Source: Impatiens glandulifera (lineage: Eukaryota; Streptophyta; Magnoliopsida; Ericales; Balsaminaceae). From it: DNA of 64,000 bases. Each line of letters starts with the position of its first letter. Positions within the stretch are counted from its first letter, which is position 1. The position numbers and the translations under genes are program-made. Location: positions 7,401,714 through 7,465,713 of the forward strand of contig NC_061870.1 of NCBI RefSeq assembly GCF_907164915.1, written 5' to 3'. Positions 1 through 10,400 of this stretch are shown here, piece by piece. The notes beneath the pieces were generated by a model. It was not told the DNA's origin. It worked only from the letters and a program-made list of their open reading frames with translations, and made no database searches.

Positions 1-472
1 TAAAACTTGCCTCCATTAGAAAAAACTTTATATTTATGTTTCTCTTTAGATACATATACACTTTGAAACTAAACTAAATATATTCTTTCATATCTTTGTA
101 CCCAAAATAATCAACGTTTCAATAACTTACATCAAACAGGGTTATTTTGAAATAACCTACTAGTTATCCAAAATACTCAGGATTAAACAAGGTCCATATA
201 ATTTATCAAACAATGCCTTACATCATCTATTAGTGAATCTGGATCACTTTGAAAACTATTAAAAGAATCACAATGATCTAATTTTTCGTCTTAACTTGTT
301 ACTTTTTAATATTTTTCATTTCATCATGACAAGTTTCCTATCCAAATTGTCAAATTTCATTATTAATTTTTTTAGAGTTCCTTTGGATTGATTTCTGAAT
401 TATTTTATGCAAATACAGTTTTTTCAGTGTGTATTCTGTATTGACACTGTAGTGAAGTCACTTCCTCCAGCA
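1..472. other. AT-rich intergenic sequence
   Basis: No coding frame, RNA gene or transposon end was recognised here. The sequence is AT-rich and unique-looking within the window. Confidence 0.5.
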
Positions 473-533
473 ATGCCGTACAATGTTTCTCGTAACCTAA
501 GCTTCTTCACCCGAATCTTTACTCAATTCTCCG
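473..533 (+). CDS. Possible first exon of an unrecognised host gene
   Basis: An ATG opens a 61-nt frame reading MPYNVSRNLSFFTRIF and onward, and it ends at a GT that fits a splice donor (CCG|GTACCC). The N-terminus is rich in Arg, Ser and Phe without acidic residues, which would suit a mitochondrial presequence. A second exon-like block at 5477-5543 continues in compatible phase: the single G left over here plus AT there makes a GAT codon. The intervening sequence holds copia element 1, so the transposon would sit in intron 1. The product is not recognised. The only support is the open frame and splice-like signals, so this could equally be chance. Confidence 0.25.
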
Positions 534-610
534 GTACCCTTCTTTCTCTCTTTCTCTATTCTTGCTAGTTTTTACAATCAAACCTGAACTAGATTATATT
601 AGTGATAGTG

Positions 611-630
611 ATTTACTAACACTAGGTTTG
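611..630 (+). repeat. 20-bp direct repeat flanking copia element 1, copy 1
   Basis: The 20-mer ATTTACTAACACTAGGTTTG occurs here and again at 5371-5390, just outside the two ends of copia element 1. The distances from the element ends (13 bp left, 9 bp right) and the separate TTTTT duplication show that it is not the target-site duplication. The preinsertion site probably held a short tandem repeat. Confidence 0.8.
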
Positions 631-643
631 AAGACCCCTTTTT

Positions 644-996
644 TGTTAGGATTTAAATCTCCCAAATCCAATCTGTTTGAAAACAATCTATAAAAAACAC
701 AAAAACACACAGAGTTATAGTGGTTCACTCAAATTGAGCTATATCTACTTCAACCACCACCAGATTTCACTATGAACAAGAAAAAGGAATACAGAGTTTT
801 TGCCTCACACTTTATCTCTCTAAAATTCTGTCTTAACAATGTAAACCCTTAATAATTACATATTTATAGGGTAAACATTCAGGTATTAAACCTAAATAAC
901 TTTGGTCAGGCCCAAGCCCAAAACTAAAAAGAAAACCCAATAAACTCTAATTAACAATGTAGAGTTTATTATAAGTGTAGGCTCCATAACTCAACA
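644..996 (-). repeat. 3' LTR of copia element 1
   Basis: This 353-bp LTR begins TGTTAGG and ends CAACA on the plus strand. It matches 4994-5361 along its length except for substitutions and a missing run of about 12 bp near position 690. It lies next to the polypurine tract, so it is the 3' LTR of the minus-strand element. Confidence 0.92.
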
Positions 997-1012
997 ATCT
1001 CCTACTTGGAGA
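997..1012 (-). other. Polypurine tract of copia element 1
   Basis: Read on the minus strand, the sequence CCAAGTAGGAGAT directly abuts the LTR start TGTTG. This is the usual copia plus-strand primer form (CAAGTGGGAGAT followed by TGTTG). Confidence 0.8.
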
Positions 1013-1058
1013 CTAACTTCATCATCTCTCGATCGATAGTGGCTTTCCATTCGGTGTC

Positions 1059-3052
1059 TTAACGAAGAAGACCAACTGAAGTTGCACACAACTTCAGTTT
1101 CTCATTTGTCACAGCTTTCGTCAACATATCAGTTGGATTCTCACTCTCGGGAATCTTCTCAAGAGCTAATACTCCATCTTCTAAAGCTGACTGGATGAAA
1201 TGATAACGAACCTGTATATGCTTCGTCCTGCCATGAAAAACAAGATTCTTTGCCAAATGAATGACACTCTGACTGTTACATCGCAACACACTTCCTTCGT
1301 AGTCTTGACCCAATTCTCGCAAAAAGAGTTGTAACAACATCATTTCCTTAGCAGCTTCTGTCACAACAACATACTATGCCTCACAACTAGAAAGAGCAAC
1401 AATCTTCGGCAATTTTGAAACCCAGGTGAATGCAGTACCGCCCAGAGTATAAATATACTCTGTTGTGCTCTTTCTACTATCAGCATCACCACCATTGTCA
1501 GCATCAACATATCCTTCCAAACCCATATTAGACTTTCAAAAAACACAAAGTGAGACCCGTACTGCCTCTTAAGTATCGAGTATCAACTTTACTGATTCCC
1601 AATGTTGTCTACCCGGATTGCTCATGAATCTACTAACAACTCCCACTAAATGTGCTATGTCTGGTCTTGTGCAAACCATCGCATACATAATACAACCAAT
1701 GTCAGAGGCATACAAAACAATTGTCGTGTAATTTTTCTCCTCCTCTATTGAAGGTGACTGATCTTTAGATAGTTTAAAGTGACTAGCTAAGGGGCAGTAA
1801 CTGTTTTTGGATCATACAAGTTGAACCTAGTAAGAAATTTCTTCATATATTCTTCTTGTGAAAGCTTGAGAACTTCTTCATCCCTGAAAATTCTCATCCC
1901 AAGGATTTGTTTAGCAGCACCTAAATCCTTCATTGCAAACTTTTCAGACAACTATTTCTTAAGCTTGTTAATCTCATACAAGCTTGCTCCAGCAATCAAT
2001 ATGTCATCAACGTAGAGAAGAAGAAGAATGTACGATTTATCAAACCTCTTGATATAGCAGGAAAGATCAACTTCACACCTATAAAAATTGTTACTTTTCA
2101 TGAACCTATCGAATTTTTTGTACAATTGCCTTGGAGCCTGTTTCAAACTATACAGACTCTTCTGAAGCTTATACACAAGCTCATCTTTTCCTTTGATTTC
2201 AAATCATTCTAGTTGTCGCATATAAATCACTTCATCTAAATCACCATGAAGATAAACAGTTTTGACATCCATTTGTTGAAGATGAATATCTTCTTTCACA
2301 ACCAAACTCAAAATAGTTCTTATTGTCATCGATTTAACTACGAGAGAGAAGATTTCATTGTAGTCAATACCTTCTTTCTGTTGAAATCCTTTCACAACAA
2401 ACCTTTCCTTGTACCTCATGGTTTTATCATGTTCTTCTTTAATCCTGAAGATCCATTTATTGTGAAGTGCTTTCTTTCCCTTTGGCAGCTTAGTGAGCTC
2501 CCAAGTCTGATTCAACGTCAAAGAGTCCATCTCATTTTTCATCGCAGACTCCCACTTAACTGATTCATCAGATTTTATTGCTTCCTCAAAGCATTCAGGT
2601 TCACCTCTATCTGTCAACAAGATATAGTTCAGAGATGGAGACCACCTCTCAACTGGTTTCCGATTCCTTGACGATCTTCTCAACTATATAACCGGTGTTT
2701 TCTGATTTACCTCTGGGGACACATTCTCAACAATTTCATTTTCAACAACACATTGTCCTTCTTTGACAGTCGGTATATATTCAGTTGAAAAATCTCTCAA
2801 ATCGATTGTACCAGTCTCTTCCAACTTGGAATCACCATCTGATGTCTTCCCAACACAATCTTTGTAGAGAACCTGTTCATTGAAGATAACATTTCTGTTA
2901 CGAATGATCTTCCGATTTTGATTATCCCATAAACGATAACCAAACTCGATATCACCATAACCAATAAAAAAATATTTATTAGACTTTGGATCAAGCTTGC
3001 TCCTATCACATTCATTAATATGAACATATGATAAACAACCAAACACTTTCAA
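1059..3052 (-). pseudogene. Copia element 1 RT-RNase H, broken
   Basis: This decayed reverse transcriptase and RNase H region copies the element RNA into DNA. It starts with the integrase C-terminal block (VFGCLSYVH, GYRLWD) near 3052. The RT follows from 2683, with the DVKTVYLHGDL block near 2260 and the catalytic YVDD near 2010. RNase H lies from about 1546 to 1059 (SRKSTTEYIY, CNSQSVIHLAKN, RTKHIQVRYHFI). In-frame stops fall at 2684 (TAG), at 2204 (TGA where the family has Gly in QPEGF) and at 1952. Frame changes occur near 1560 and 1361. Most of the rest stays in one frame with integrase, so decay is mainly by substitution. It ends just before the polypurine tract. Confidence 0.9.
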
Positions 3053-3079
3053 ATAAGAAATGTTTACATTTTTATTGCT

Positions 3080-3825
3080 CTAGGCTTCTTCAGGAATTTT
3101 GAATTCAAGAGGAACAGAGGGTCCCCTGTTTATCAAATAGGCAGCAGTATTAATAGTTTCTACCCAGAAGGTTTTAGGCAGCCCTGCATGCAATCTCATG
3201 CTTCTAACACGCTCGTTAAATGTTCGATTCATTCGTTCAGCTACTCCATTCTCTTGAGGAGTTTTGGGAACAATATTCACCATACTGATCCCATTCACAA
3301 CAAAATACTCTTTGAAATCTGAATTGATATATTCACCTCCGTTGTCGGATCTCAAGCACTTAACTTTCTGATTTGTTTCATTTTCAACCAAAGCCTTCCA
3401 TTTCTTAAAAATAACAAATACTTCATACTTGTGCTTCATAAAATATACCCATACCTTTCTTGTCGAATCATCTATAAATGTCACGTAGTATTGTGATCCG
3501 CCAATAAAAGAAACAGGTGCAGGTCCCCACACATCAGTGTCTACCAACTCTAGCATTTCTTTCTTGAGATCTTTCCCAATTTTTAAGAAACTCACTCGTT
3601 TCTGTTTTCCAAGAATGTAGGTTTCACATAACTGATGTTCAACAAACTTCAGTTCTGGAATCTGTCCATTCTTCAAAAGAATTTTCATCCCTATTTCGCT
3701 CATATGGCCCAACATGCAATGCCAAAGCTCATTGTTCTTCGAGTCATCAACTACAGCAACAACTGATTCTTTACAAGTTGAAGTCGTGTATAACGTTCCA
3801 TTTTTGTGACCTCGAGCAACAACTA
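3080..3825 (-). pseudogene. Copia element 1 integrase core, partial
   Basis: Integrase inserts the cDNA copy into the genome. The frame starts right after gag-protease, following a one-base frameshift near 3825. It shows the pre-integrase zinc-finger region (ELWHCMLGHMSE), then the catalytic core with Asp in DTDVWGP, Asp in RSDNGGEY and Glu in PQENGVAERMNRT. All three DDE residues are therefore present. The frame stops at 3080 with a TAG where the family usually has Trp (PEEAW), and then continues in the same frame into the RT region. Confidence 0.9.
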
Positions 3826-4953
3826 TTGCTCATTTATCACCTTCCACGCACCATTTCCACAACTGAAATTGTGACCTTCTTCATCAAGTTGTGTAACAGA
3901 GATCAAATCGCGCATTAAACCTGGAATGTGTCTCACCTTTTTAATCTTCCAAACAGAACCATTTGCCATCTTCAATTTGATGTCCCCCATGCCAACAATA
4001 TCTAGTGGCTCACCATCTGCGAGATAAACTTTTCCACAATTTCCAGCCACATAATTCTCCATTAATTCTTTGTGGACAGTGGTGTAGAAAGACACTCCTG
4101 AGTCCAAAACCCATGAATCTATTGGGTTATCAACAGACAGAAGTAACGCATCAGTGACAAATTCTGTAACAACGTTGGCTGCATCATTTTTCTTCGGTGC
4201 TTTGCAGTTCCTCTTTAAATGACCCTGTTTATCACAATTCCAACACTCAAATGTCCGCCCAGACTTGGACTGCCTCCTCCTACTCCTTGACATAGATCTG
4301 CTCTTACCTCGGTTGAAATTTCTATCATTACCTCTTCCACTGTTTTCCACATTCAGAGCAGAACCTTTGAATGTTTCACCAGAATCAATTTTACGAACCT
4401 TTTCAGCAAGAATATGATCTCTAACTTCAACAAATTTCAGTTTAGCATTTCCAAGTGAATTACTAATTGCTTCCCTCATAGGTTCCCAACTATTTGGTAG
4501 AGATGCTAACAAAATCAAGGCACTAACTTCATTCCCAAAATCAATCTCAACAGATAGCAATTGATTCATAATTGTATTGAATTCATTCAAATGAGTAGTG
4601 ACAGAAGTACCATCAACCATTCTTAAGTAAAAGAGTCTTTTCATTAAGTATACATTGTTGTTAGTTGATGGTTTCTCATACATATCAGAAAGAGCTTTCA
4701 TCAGACCCATGGTGGTCTTCTCCTTTGCTACATTGTGAGCAACCGTCTTGGCTAGCGTCAATCGGACAACTCCCAAAACTTGTCTATCAAGGAGTTTCCA
4801 TTTAGCTTCATCCATCTTCTCTAGTTTTTCACTCAAAGGAACATGAAGCTTCTTTCTATAGAGATAATCTTCAATCTTCATTCTCCAGAAGGCATAATAT
4901 GTCCCATCAAATCTTCCAATCCCATGTCATATACTGTTCTCACTTGCCATCAT
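3823..4953 (-). pseudogene. Copia element 1 gag and protease
   Basis: Gag forms the virus-like particle and the aspartic protease matures the polyprotein. The natural start is probably the ATG at 4953 (or 4950), since the frame reads on through a TGA at 4929-4927 into GRFDGTYYAFWRMKIEDYLY, a typical copia Gag N-terminus. A long open frame runs from 4881. A perfect CCHC knuckle (CWNCDKQGHLKRNC) lies near 4230. The protease motif follows near 4110 as VLDSGVSFYTT, keeping the DSG but with Val where the family has Ala. The frame ends at a TAG at 3823 caused by a frameshift, after which the integrase frame takes over. Confidence 0.92.
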
Positions 4954-4980
4954 TTCCAATGCTCAGATCTAGCCTAGCTT

Positions 4981-4991
4981 CTCTGATACCA
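4981..4991 (-). other. Primer binding site of copia element 1
   Basis: On the minus strand this reads TGGTATCAGAG, complementary to the 3' end of plant initiator-Met tRNA. It lies two bases inside the 5' LTR. Confidence 0.88.
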
Positions 4992-4993
4992 GT

Positions 4994-5361
4994 TGTTAGG
5001 ATTTGAATCTCCCAAATTTGATCTACTTGAAAACAATCTGTAAAAAACACAAGAAATAAGAATACAAGAACACACAGATTTATAGTGGTTCACTCAAATT
5101 GAGCTACATCCACTTTAGCCACCACTAGATTTCACTATGAAGAAGAAGAAGGAATACAGAGTTTTTGCCTCACACTTTATCTCTCTAAAATTTTGTCTTA
5201 ACAATGTAAACCCTTAATAATTACAAATTTATAGGGTAAACATTCAGATAATAAACCTAAATAACTTTGGTCAGGCCCAAGCCCAAAACCAAAAAGAAAA
5301 CCTAATAAACTTTAATTAACAATGTAGAGTTTATTAAAAGTGTAGGCTCCATAACTCAACA
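4994..5361 (-). repeat. 5' LTR of copia element 1
   Basis: This 368-bp LTR begins TGTTAGG and ends CAACA. It is adjacent to the primer site and similar to 644-996. A TTTTT target duplication follows at 5362-5366. Confidence 0.92.
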
Positions 5362-5370
5362 TTTTTAGTA

Positions 5371-5390
5371 ATTTACTAACACTAGGTTTG
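5371..5390 (+). repeat. 20-bp direct repeat flanking copia element 1, copy 2
   Basis: This is an exact second copy of the 20-mer at 611-630. See that entry. Confidence 0.8.
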
Positions 5391-5476
5391 GTTGTGAGCC
5401 TATGAATAACATTCTATCAGACCTAAAATAATATTAAAGTGAGCAGTCAATTATAAAAATTGAATTCTCTCAACAG

Positions 5477-5543
5477 ATCTTGGTCATTTAGGATCTCATT
5501 TATGTAAAACTTTGAATGATAATGTTTCAAGTTTATCTAGAAG
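5477..5543 (+). CDS. Possible second exon of an unrecognised host gene
   Basis: An acceptor-like CAACAG precedes a 67-nt open block. If joined to the exon at 473-533 it reads DLGHLGSHLCKTLNDNVSSL and onward, and it ends at a donor-like AGAAG|GTATGG. The phase with the first block is consistent. The protein is not recognised. Another acceptor-like TTTCAG lies at 5591-5594, but no clear continuing exon could be fixed. Confidence 0.22.
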
Positions 5544-5668
5544 GTATGGTTTGCCAAATGATAAGTAATTATTTTTCTTTTCTTGTTGTTTCAGATCTAT
5601 TATGGTATGTCTTCCAATTTTTTTTTTATTAATTTACTGTGTTATTTTTTCAACTCAACAATCCAATG

Positions 5669-5938
5669 AGTTATTATGGTGGCCTTGGGGAGGTTTTTGG
5701 TAGAAATTATCTTATTGATAGTTTGATTTAGATAAAGTTCATAAGTATGTACGTTTACTTTTATGAATTTTGGGGTTTTATAGAACTCCTAGAAGCTAAA
5801 GGTACTATTATTTTCCTTGGTTGGACATAAAACATAGACAAGACTAGACTGTTATTTGCCAATTTGAGCTTGAAGAAGGGAAGGTGAAACAATTTAAGGA
5901 TGCTATTGAGAGTAGTTATTGGTTTGAATTCTTAATAG
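5669..5938 (+). pseudogene. TM9/nonaspanin (transmembrane nine) gene fragment
   Basis: Two exon-like blocks resemble the lumenal N-terminal domain of plant transmembrane nine proteins, which act in Golgi and endosomal sorting. Block 1 (5669-5740) reads GGLGEVFGRNYLIDSLI then a TAG then IKF, matching the family pattern LGEVLxGNxLIDS...IKF. Block 2 (about 5826-5938) reads TVICQFELEEGKVKQFKDAI followed by ESSYWFEFLI, matching the family pattern KVKQFKxAIENSYWFEFFIDDLP. Block 2 ends at a donor-like GTAAGT. About 85 bp of intron-like sequence separates the blocks, so this is a genomic rather than processed copy. Stops at 5729-5731 and just upstream of block 2, with no recognisable membrane segments after it, mark it as a fragment. 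Confidence 0.62.
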
Positions 5939-5943
5939 GTAAG

Positions 5944-7059
5944 TTGTATTCTAGACTTTACAGGCACCTCATTCTCTATTATTGAATATCATGAAGCTGA
6001 AAAGAGCTAAGCAAACAGAAAATTAACGAAACAAGAGGTTGACTTGGTTTTCTTCTCCATTACACTAATCAAGCATTATTTTGATTGGGGCGAGGATTTT
6101 AAAATGTAACCTATCATTCAATTCTAAGGAAAGAAAGTGCATTCATTCATTTTTTTCTGTGAAGTAAACTCACATTGATTGACAGACACGGGAACGCAAA
6201 CTCTTATATTTCTACAAAATTCCAAATCATAGTTGATCTTTATGTGTCAATTTCTTGTTTTTATTTCATACAGTTTTGATTCAATGGTTTAACATGATTA
6301 TACGGTAAAAGATATTCATGTTCTAGGTTCATACTCATAGGGTTTGTGTATATGCCTGATACAAGATTTATAAAAGGGTCATGTTAATTATAATTAGTTC
6401 ATTAAGATCAATAGATTAGATTGTCACATTGGGTGGTAAGACGAAGATATTTAATCTTTTAGGGTTACAAGAGCTTGCTGGTAATTTCGTCCATACATTG
6501 AAGGGTGCATTTGAAGACAAGTTTGAGTTTAAGTCTCCAAAAAGAAGTGAGAGAAAGGACAAGTTTGAGTTTAAGTCTCTAAAAAGAAGTGAGAGATGAC
6601 AAGTTTGAGTTTAAGTCTCCAAAAAGAAGTGAGAGGTACGAATTTTGTTTTCAAAAGTCTTATTCGACTCTAGAGACCATCTCCTTCCACAAACATGTTG
6701 GTCACAAACCAAACGAACATAATCTTGAACAAATATGACAAAATTGTCTTTGTCTTGGAGTAATGGTTGTTCATATCTTTTATGGAGTTTATTTTAGTAT
6801 ACAAATTTGTCTTTTGTTTTAATTATTTTTTAAATCATTTGAACATTATTAAAAATTTGTAATATATTAGTTAATGTTGATTTTATGAAATAATTGTTAA
6901 GAGTATTTATATTTCTAAATGTTTTTATTTAAAACCTCAATAATGAGTAGAAAATGATTCGAAATATATTTCCTAATGATTAGTTAAATAAAAAAGTTAA
7001 GAAATTGTAAAAAAAACAATTAAAAAATATATAAAACAAAAATGTTTAAAAATTAAATA
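5944..7059. other. Non-coding AT-rich sequence with a short tandem repeat
   Basis: No recognisable gene was found. An acceptor-like TTTTAG near 6461 precedes a 130-nt open stretch (GLQELAGNFVHTLKGAFEDK and onward) that runs into the tandem repeat at 6516 and ends at a TGA in its second copy. This could be a last exon, but the product is not recognised. Confidence 0.4.
6516..6635 (+). repeat. Three-copy tandem repeat, about 40 bp unit
   Basis: Three copies of a unit starting GACAAGTTTGAGTTTAAGTC begin at 6516, 6558 and 6598. The spacings are 42 and 40 bp, so the second step breaks any reading frame. The first two copies encode a DKFEFKSPKRSER-like peptide repeat. Confidence 0.9.
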
Positions 7060-7109
7060 CACTTTTCGCGATGCTTAAATAAGCGTCGTTGAAACTTGCG
7101 CTGACCTTG
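7060..7109. mobile_element. Left part of a small CACTA-like DNA element
   Basis: The sequence CACTTTTCGCGATGCTTAAATAAGCGTCG resembles the repeated GCGACGCTTA blocks at 26907-27010, whose outer end is CACTACAATA read on the minus strand. Removing copia element 2 and one CCTTG duplication joins the two parts into an element of about 154 bp. CACTA termini and repeated GCGACGC subterminal motifs suit a non-autonomous CACTA-type MITE. No matching 3-bp target duplication was seen, so the left end may be incomplete. Confidence 0.5.
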
Positions 7110-7389
7110 TGTTAAAAATAATAAATAATTAATAATCTTGGAAAACATTTAATGTGATGGTGAAGCTCAATTGTTGAAGATGAAGCGTGAAGCAAGATGA
7201 AGCTCAAGAGATGCATTGTTTAGTGTCATAAATTGTATTTAACTTGAGTTCTAGATCCTTCCATCTTATCTTTTAAATTGAGAGTCACTCATTAGTTTTT
7301 CATATATCAAAATTAAGTGAGCTGTAGCTACTTAAGAATTCTATCAATAAAATCATATTTTTCTAGTTATAATATTTTCCGCACCAACA
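7110..7389 (+). repeat. 5' LTR of copia element 2
   Basis: This 280-bp LTR begins TGTTAAAAATAATAAATAATT and ends CACCAACA. It is close to the rejoined 3' LTR (11404-11424 plus 26642-26901), with roughly ten single-base differences counted by eye. Confidence 0.92.
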
Positions 7390-7393
7390 AATT

Positions 7394-7405
7394 TGGTATC
7401 AGAGC
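7394..7405 (+). other. Primer binding site of copia element 2
   Basis: TGGTATCAGAGC, complementary to plant initiator-Met tRNA, lies four bases inside the 5' LTR. Confidence 0.9.
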
Positions 7406-7427
7406 AAGGTTACGTTTCAATCTTGAA

Positions 7428-10400
7428 ATGGCATCTACTCTATTCTCATACTCTCCAAGTCAAGTTCCTATCTTTGAAGGCGAATTCTATGTATTCTTGA
7501 GCAGCCAAATGGAAACATTTTTCATATCCCTAGGTCGGGATATGATAGATGAAGAAGAACTCGTTGTGCCCGATGAAGACGACGAAGGATACGCGAAATT
7601 TGAAAAGGATCTCAAAAAACAATATGCATTAGCTTTGCGCTATATTCAACAAGGAGTTGGGAAAACCATATTCCCTCGTATTTTTAGAGTAAAAAAGGCT
7701 CAAGATGCTTGGGTGATATTGAAACAGGAATTTCAAGGTACAGAGAAAACGATAGCATTAAAATTCGAAGCCTTATGGAAAGATTTTGACAATCTAAAGA
7801 TGGAAGATCGAGAAAAGGTACAAGATTTTTCTTCTCGTGTTTATACTATTGTCAATCAAATAAAAAGAAGCGGAGATAAAATCAAAGACAAAAAAGTTGT
7901 TGAAAAGATTCTTCGAAGCCTTCCTCAAAAGTTCGATCATGTTGCTTCTGCGATTGAAGAATCAAAAAATTTGTCCAAGATGACAATATATGAGTTGACT
8001 GGATCTCTTCTAGCACATGAGCAAAGAATTAATCGCTCTTGTACTCCATCAACTGATGAAGCCTTCAAATCCAAGCAAGTACTAAAAGCATTTTCAAGAA
8101 GTTATCACAACAAATTTGGTAAGAAAAATGAGAAGACATTCGGTTGAAAAGGCAAAGCACCACAACAATCGAGTGATTCTTATTCCTATATCATTTACAA
8201 GAAATCAAATCATGAGTCAAAAGATTGTTATTTCAAATGCAAAAGATGCAAAATTCCTAATCATTCTCAAAGGGATTGTCAATTTCAAAATCAGGAGAAG
8301 AAAGAAGATGATGTAAAATTTGTGAAAGAACATTATGACGTTATGTTTGTTTCTCTAAATGGTGAAGAGAAGTCAAAAAGTCGATGGTATCTTGATAGCG
8401 GTGCTAGCAACCATATGACCAGCAATAAAGATATGTTTGTGGAGCTCAACTCAGACATTACTTCAACCGTTGTTCTTGGAGATGGTTCTTATCAAGATGC
8501 GAAAGGAAAAGGAACCATTGTTGTTCCAACTTCGGGAGGTAATAAAAAGCTTATGACAGATGTTATTTATGTCCCTAATATTTCATATAATCTTCTTAGT
8601 ATTGGACAACTTATTAAGAAGGACTTCTCGGTATATTTTGATGATGGAAGATGCAAAATATTTAACAAAAAGAAGAATGTGGTTGTGGCAACTATCGAAA
8701 TGAAAGATAAGACTTTTTCTATCACATTTCCATTGAAAAGTGATTGTGCTTTAAAAGTGGAAAATGAAGATTTGTCTAAACTTTGGCATCTTCAATATGG
8801 TCATCTAAATCAACGGGGACTTCAACTGCTAAAAACGAAAAACATGGTGGTTGGACTTCCTTCTATTCAAGTGATGAATGATATATGTGAAGGTTGTATT
8901 TATAGAAAGATGCACAAGCTCCCATTTCCCAAAACTACATGGCGAGAAAAAGCACCACTTGAACTTGTCCATTCTAATATATGTGGCCCGATGCAAACTC
9001 CTACTCCTAGAGATAAGAAGTATTTCATTCTCTTTGTTGATGACTATACAAGAATGATGTGGATTTATTTCCTTAATCAAAAGTCCGAAGCATTTTCTAT
9101 TTTCTTACGATTTAAGTCTCTAGTTGAAAAGGAAAGTGGTCATATAATGAAGTTCTTGAGAACTGATCATGGATGAGAATATCTCTCAAATTCCTTTACG
9201 GAATATTGCAAAGAAAATGGTATCAAAATACAATTAACCGTCAGTAGATCTCCACAACAAAACGGCGTAGCTGAACAAAAAAACCATACGATTGTAGAGA
9301 TGGCAAGAAGCATGCTGAAAGGAAAGGGAATTCCAGATCTATATTGGGCCGAAGTTGTTCACATAGCTATATATATTCTCAATCGATCACCAACTAAAGC
9401 GGTCAGAAATAAGACTCCATTTGAAGCTTGGTATGATAAAAAGCCCGTCATTGATCATTTTAAAATATTTGGGAGTATTGCTTATGCTCTAATCCCATCT
9501 CAAAGTCGGGAGAAGTTTTAAGAGAAAGGGCAAAAACTTGTGTTCATTGGCTACAGTGATGAATCCAAGGGATATCGATTGATGAATCCATTAACCAACA
9601 AAATTATTGTATCTCGAGATGTTGTTTTCGATGAAAAAGCTACTTGGAATTGGAAGGGGAAAGAAGTTTAAGACTTGGGATCACAACCATTTACTGATCC
9701 AATTGCATCCCAAGCTAGTACATCCCAAGCTAGTACATCCCAATCTAGTACATCCCAAGCTAGCTCATCTCAACCTTCTGTACAAGACTCAGAATCTGAT
9801 TCAGATAGTCCTCCAAGAAAGACCCGAATGGTTCAAGACATTTATGATGAAATTGAGTTTGGATTATTTTCTTGTGAGCCACAATCATTCCAAGAAGCTT
9901 CTCAAAAAGAATATTGGAAAAAAGCAATGAAGGACGAGTTATCTACAATTGAGAAAAATTCAACATGGGAACTCGTGGACTTGCTAGATGGAAAGAAAAC
10001 TATTGGTTTAAAATGGGTCTACAAAGTAAAGTACAGTGAGGATGGTTTGATTCAAAAACATAAAGCTTGACTTGTTGCAAAGGGTTATTCTCAACAACCG
10101 GGATTTGACTTCTCAGAAACTTATGCTCTTGTTGCAAGAATGGAGACAATCCGTACTTGTGTAGCCATTGCATCTCAGTTGAAGGTAAATATATTTCAAC
10201 TTGATGTAAAATCAGTTTTTCTAAATGGAGAAATTCAAGAAGAGGTGTATGTTAAGCAGCCCGAAGGTTTTGAGATCAAAGAAAAAGAGAAGAAAGTTTA
10301 TCGACTAAAAAAGGCATTGTATGGGTTAAAGCAGGCACCCCGAGCGTGGAACAGCAAAATCAATAGTTATTTCATCAAGAAAGGCTTTAATCGAAGTACA

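Larger units (their letters stand above)
644..5361 (-). mobile_element. Copia element 1, complete but decayed (TNT1/Tork-like)
   Basis: A 4.7-kb Ty1/copia LTR retrotransposon lies in minus orientation. Two LTRs beginning TGTTAGGATTT and ending CTCAACA bound it at 644-996 and 4994-5361. It is flanked by a 5-bp TTTTT duplication (639-643 and 5362-5366). On the minus strand the order is 5' LTR, primer site complementary to initiator-Met tRNA, gag-protease, integrase, RT-RNase H, polypurine tract and 3' LTR, which is the copia order. The coding region carries several stops and at least two frameshifts, so it is not autonomous. Gag sequence and the HMSE pre-integrase motif point to the TNT1/Tork lineage. 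The LTRs differ by scattered substitutions and one indel of about 12 bp, so the insertion is not recent. Confidence 0.93.
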
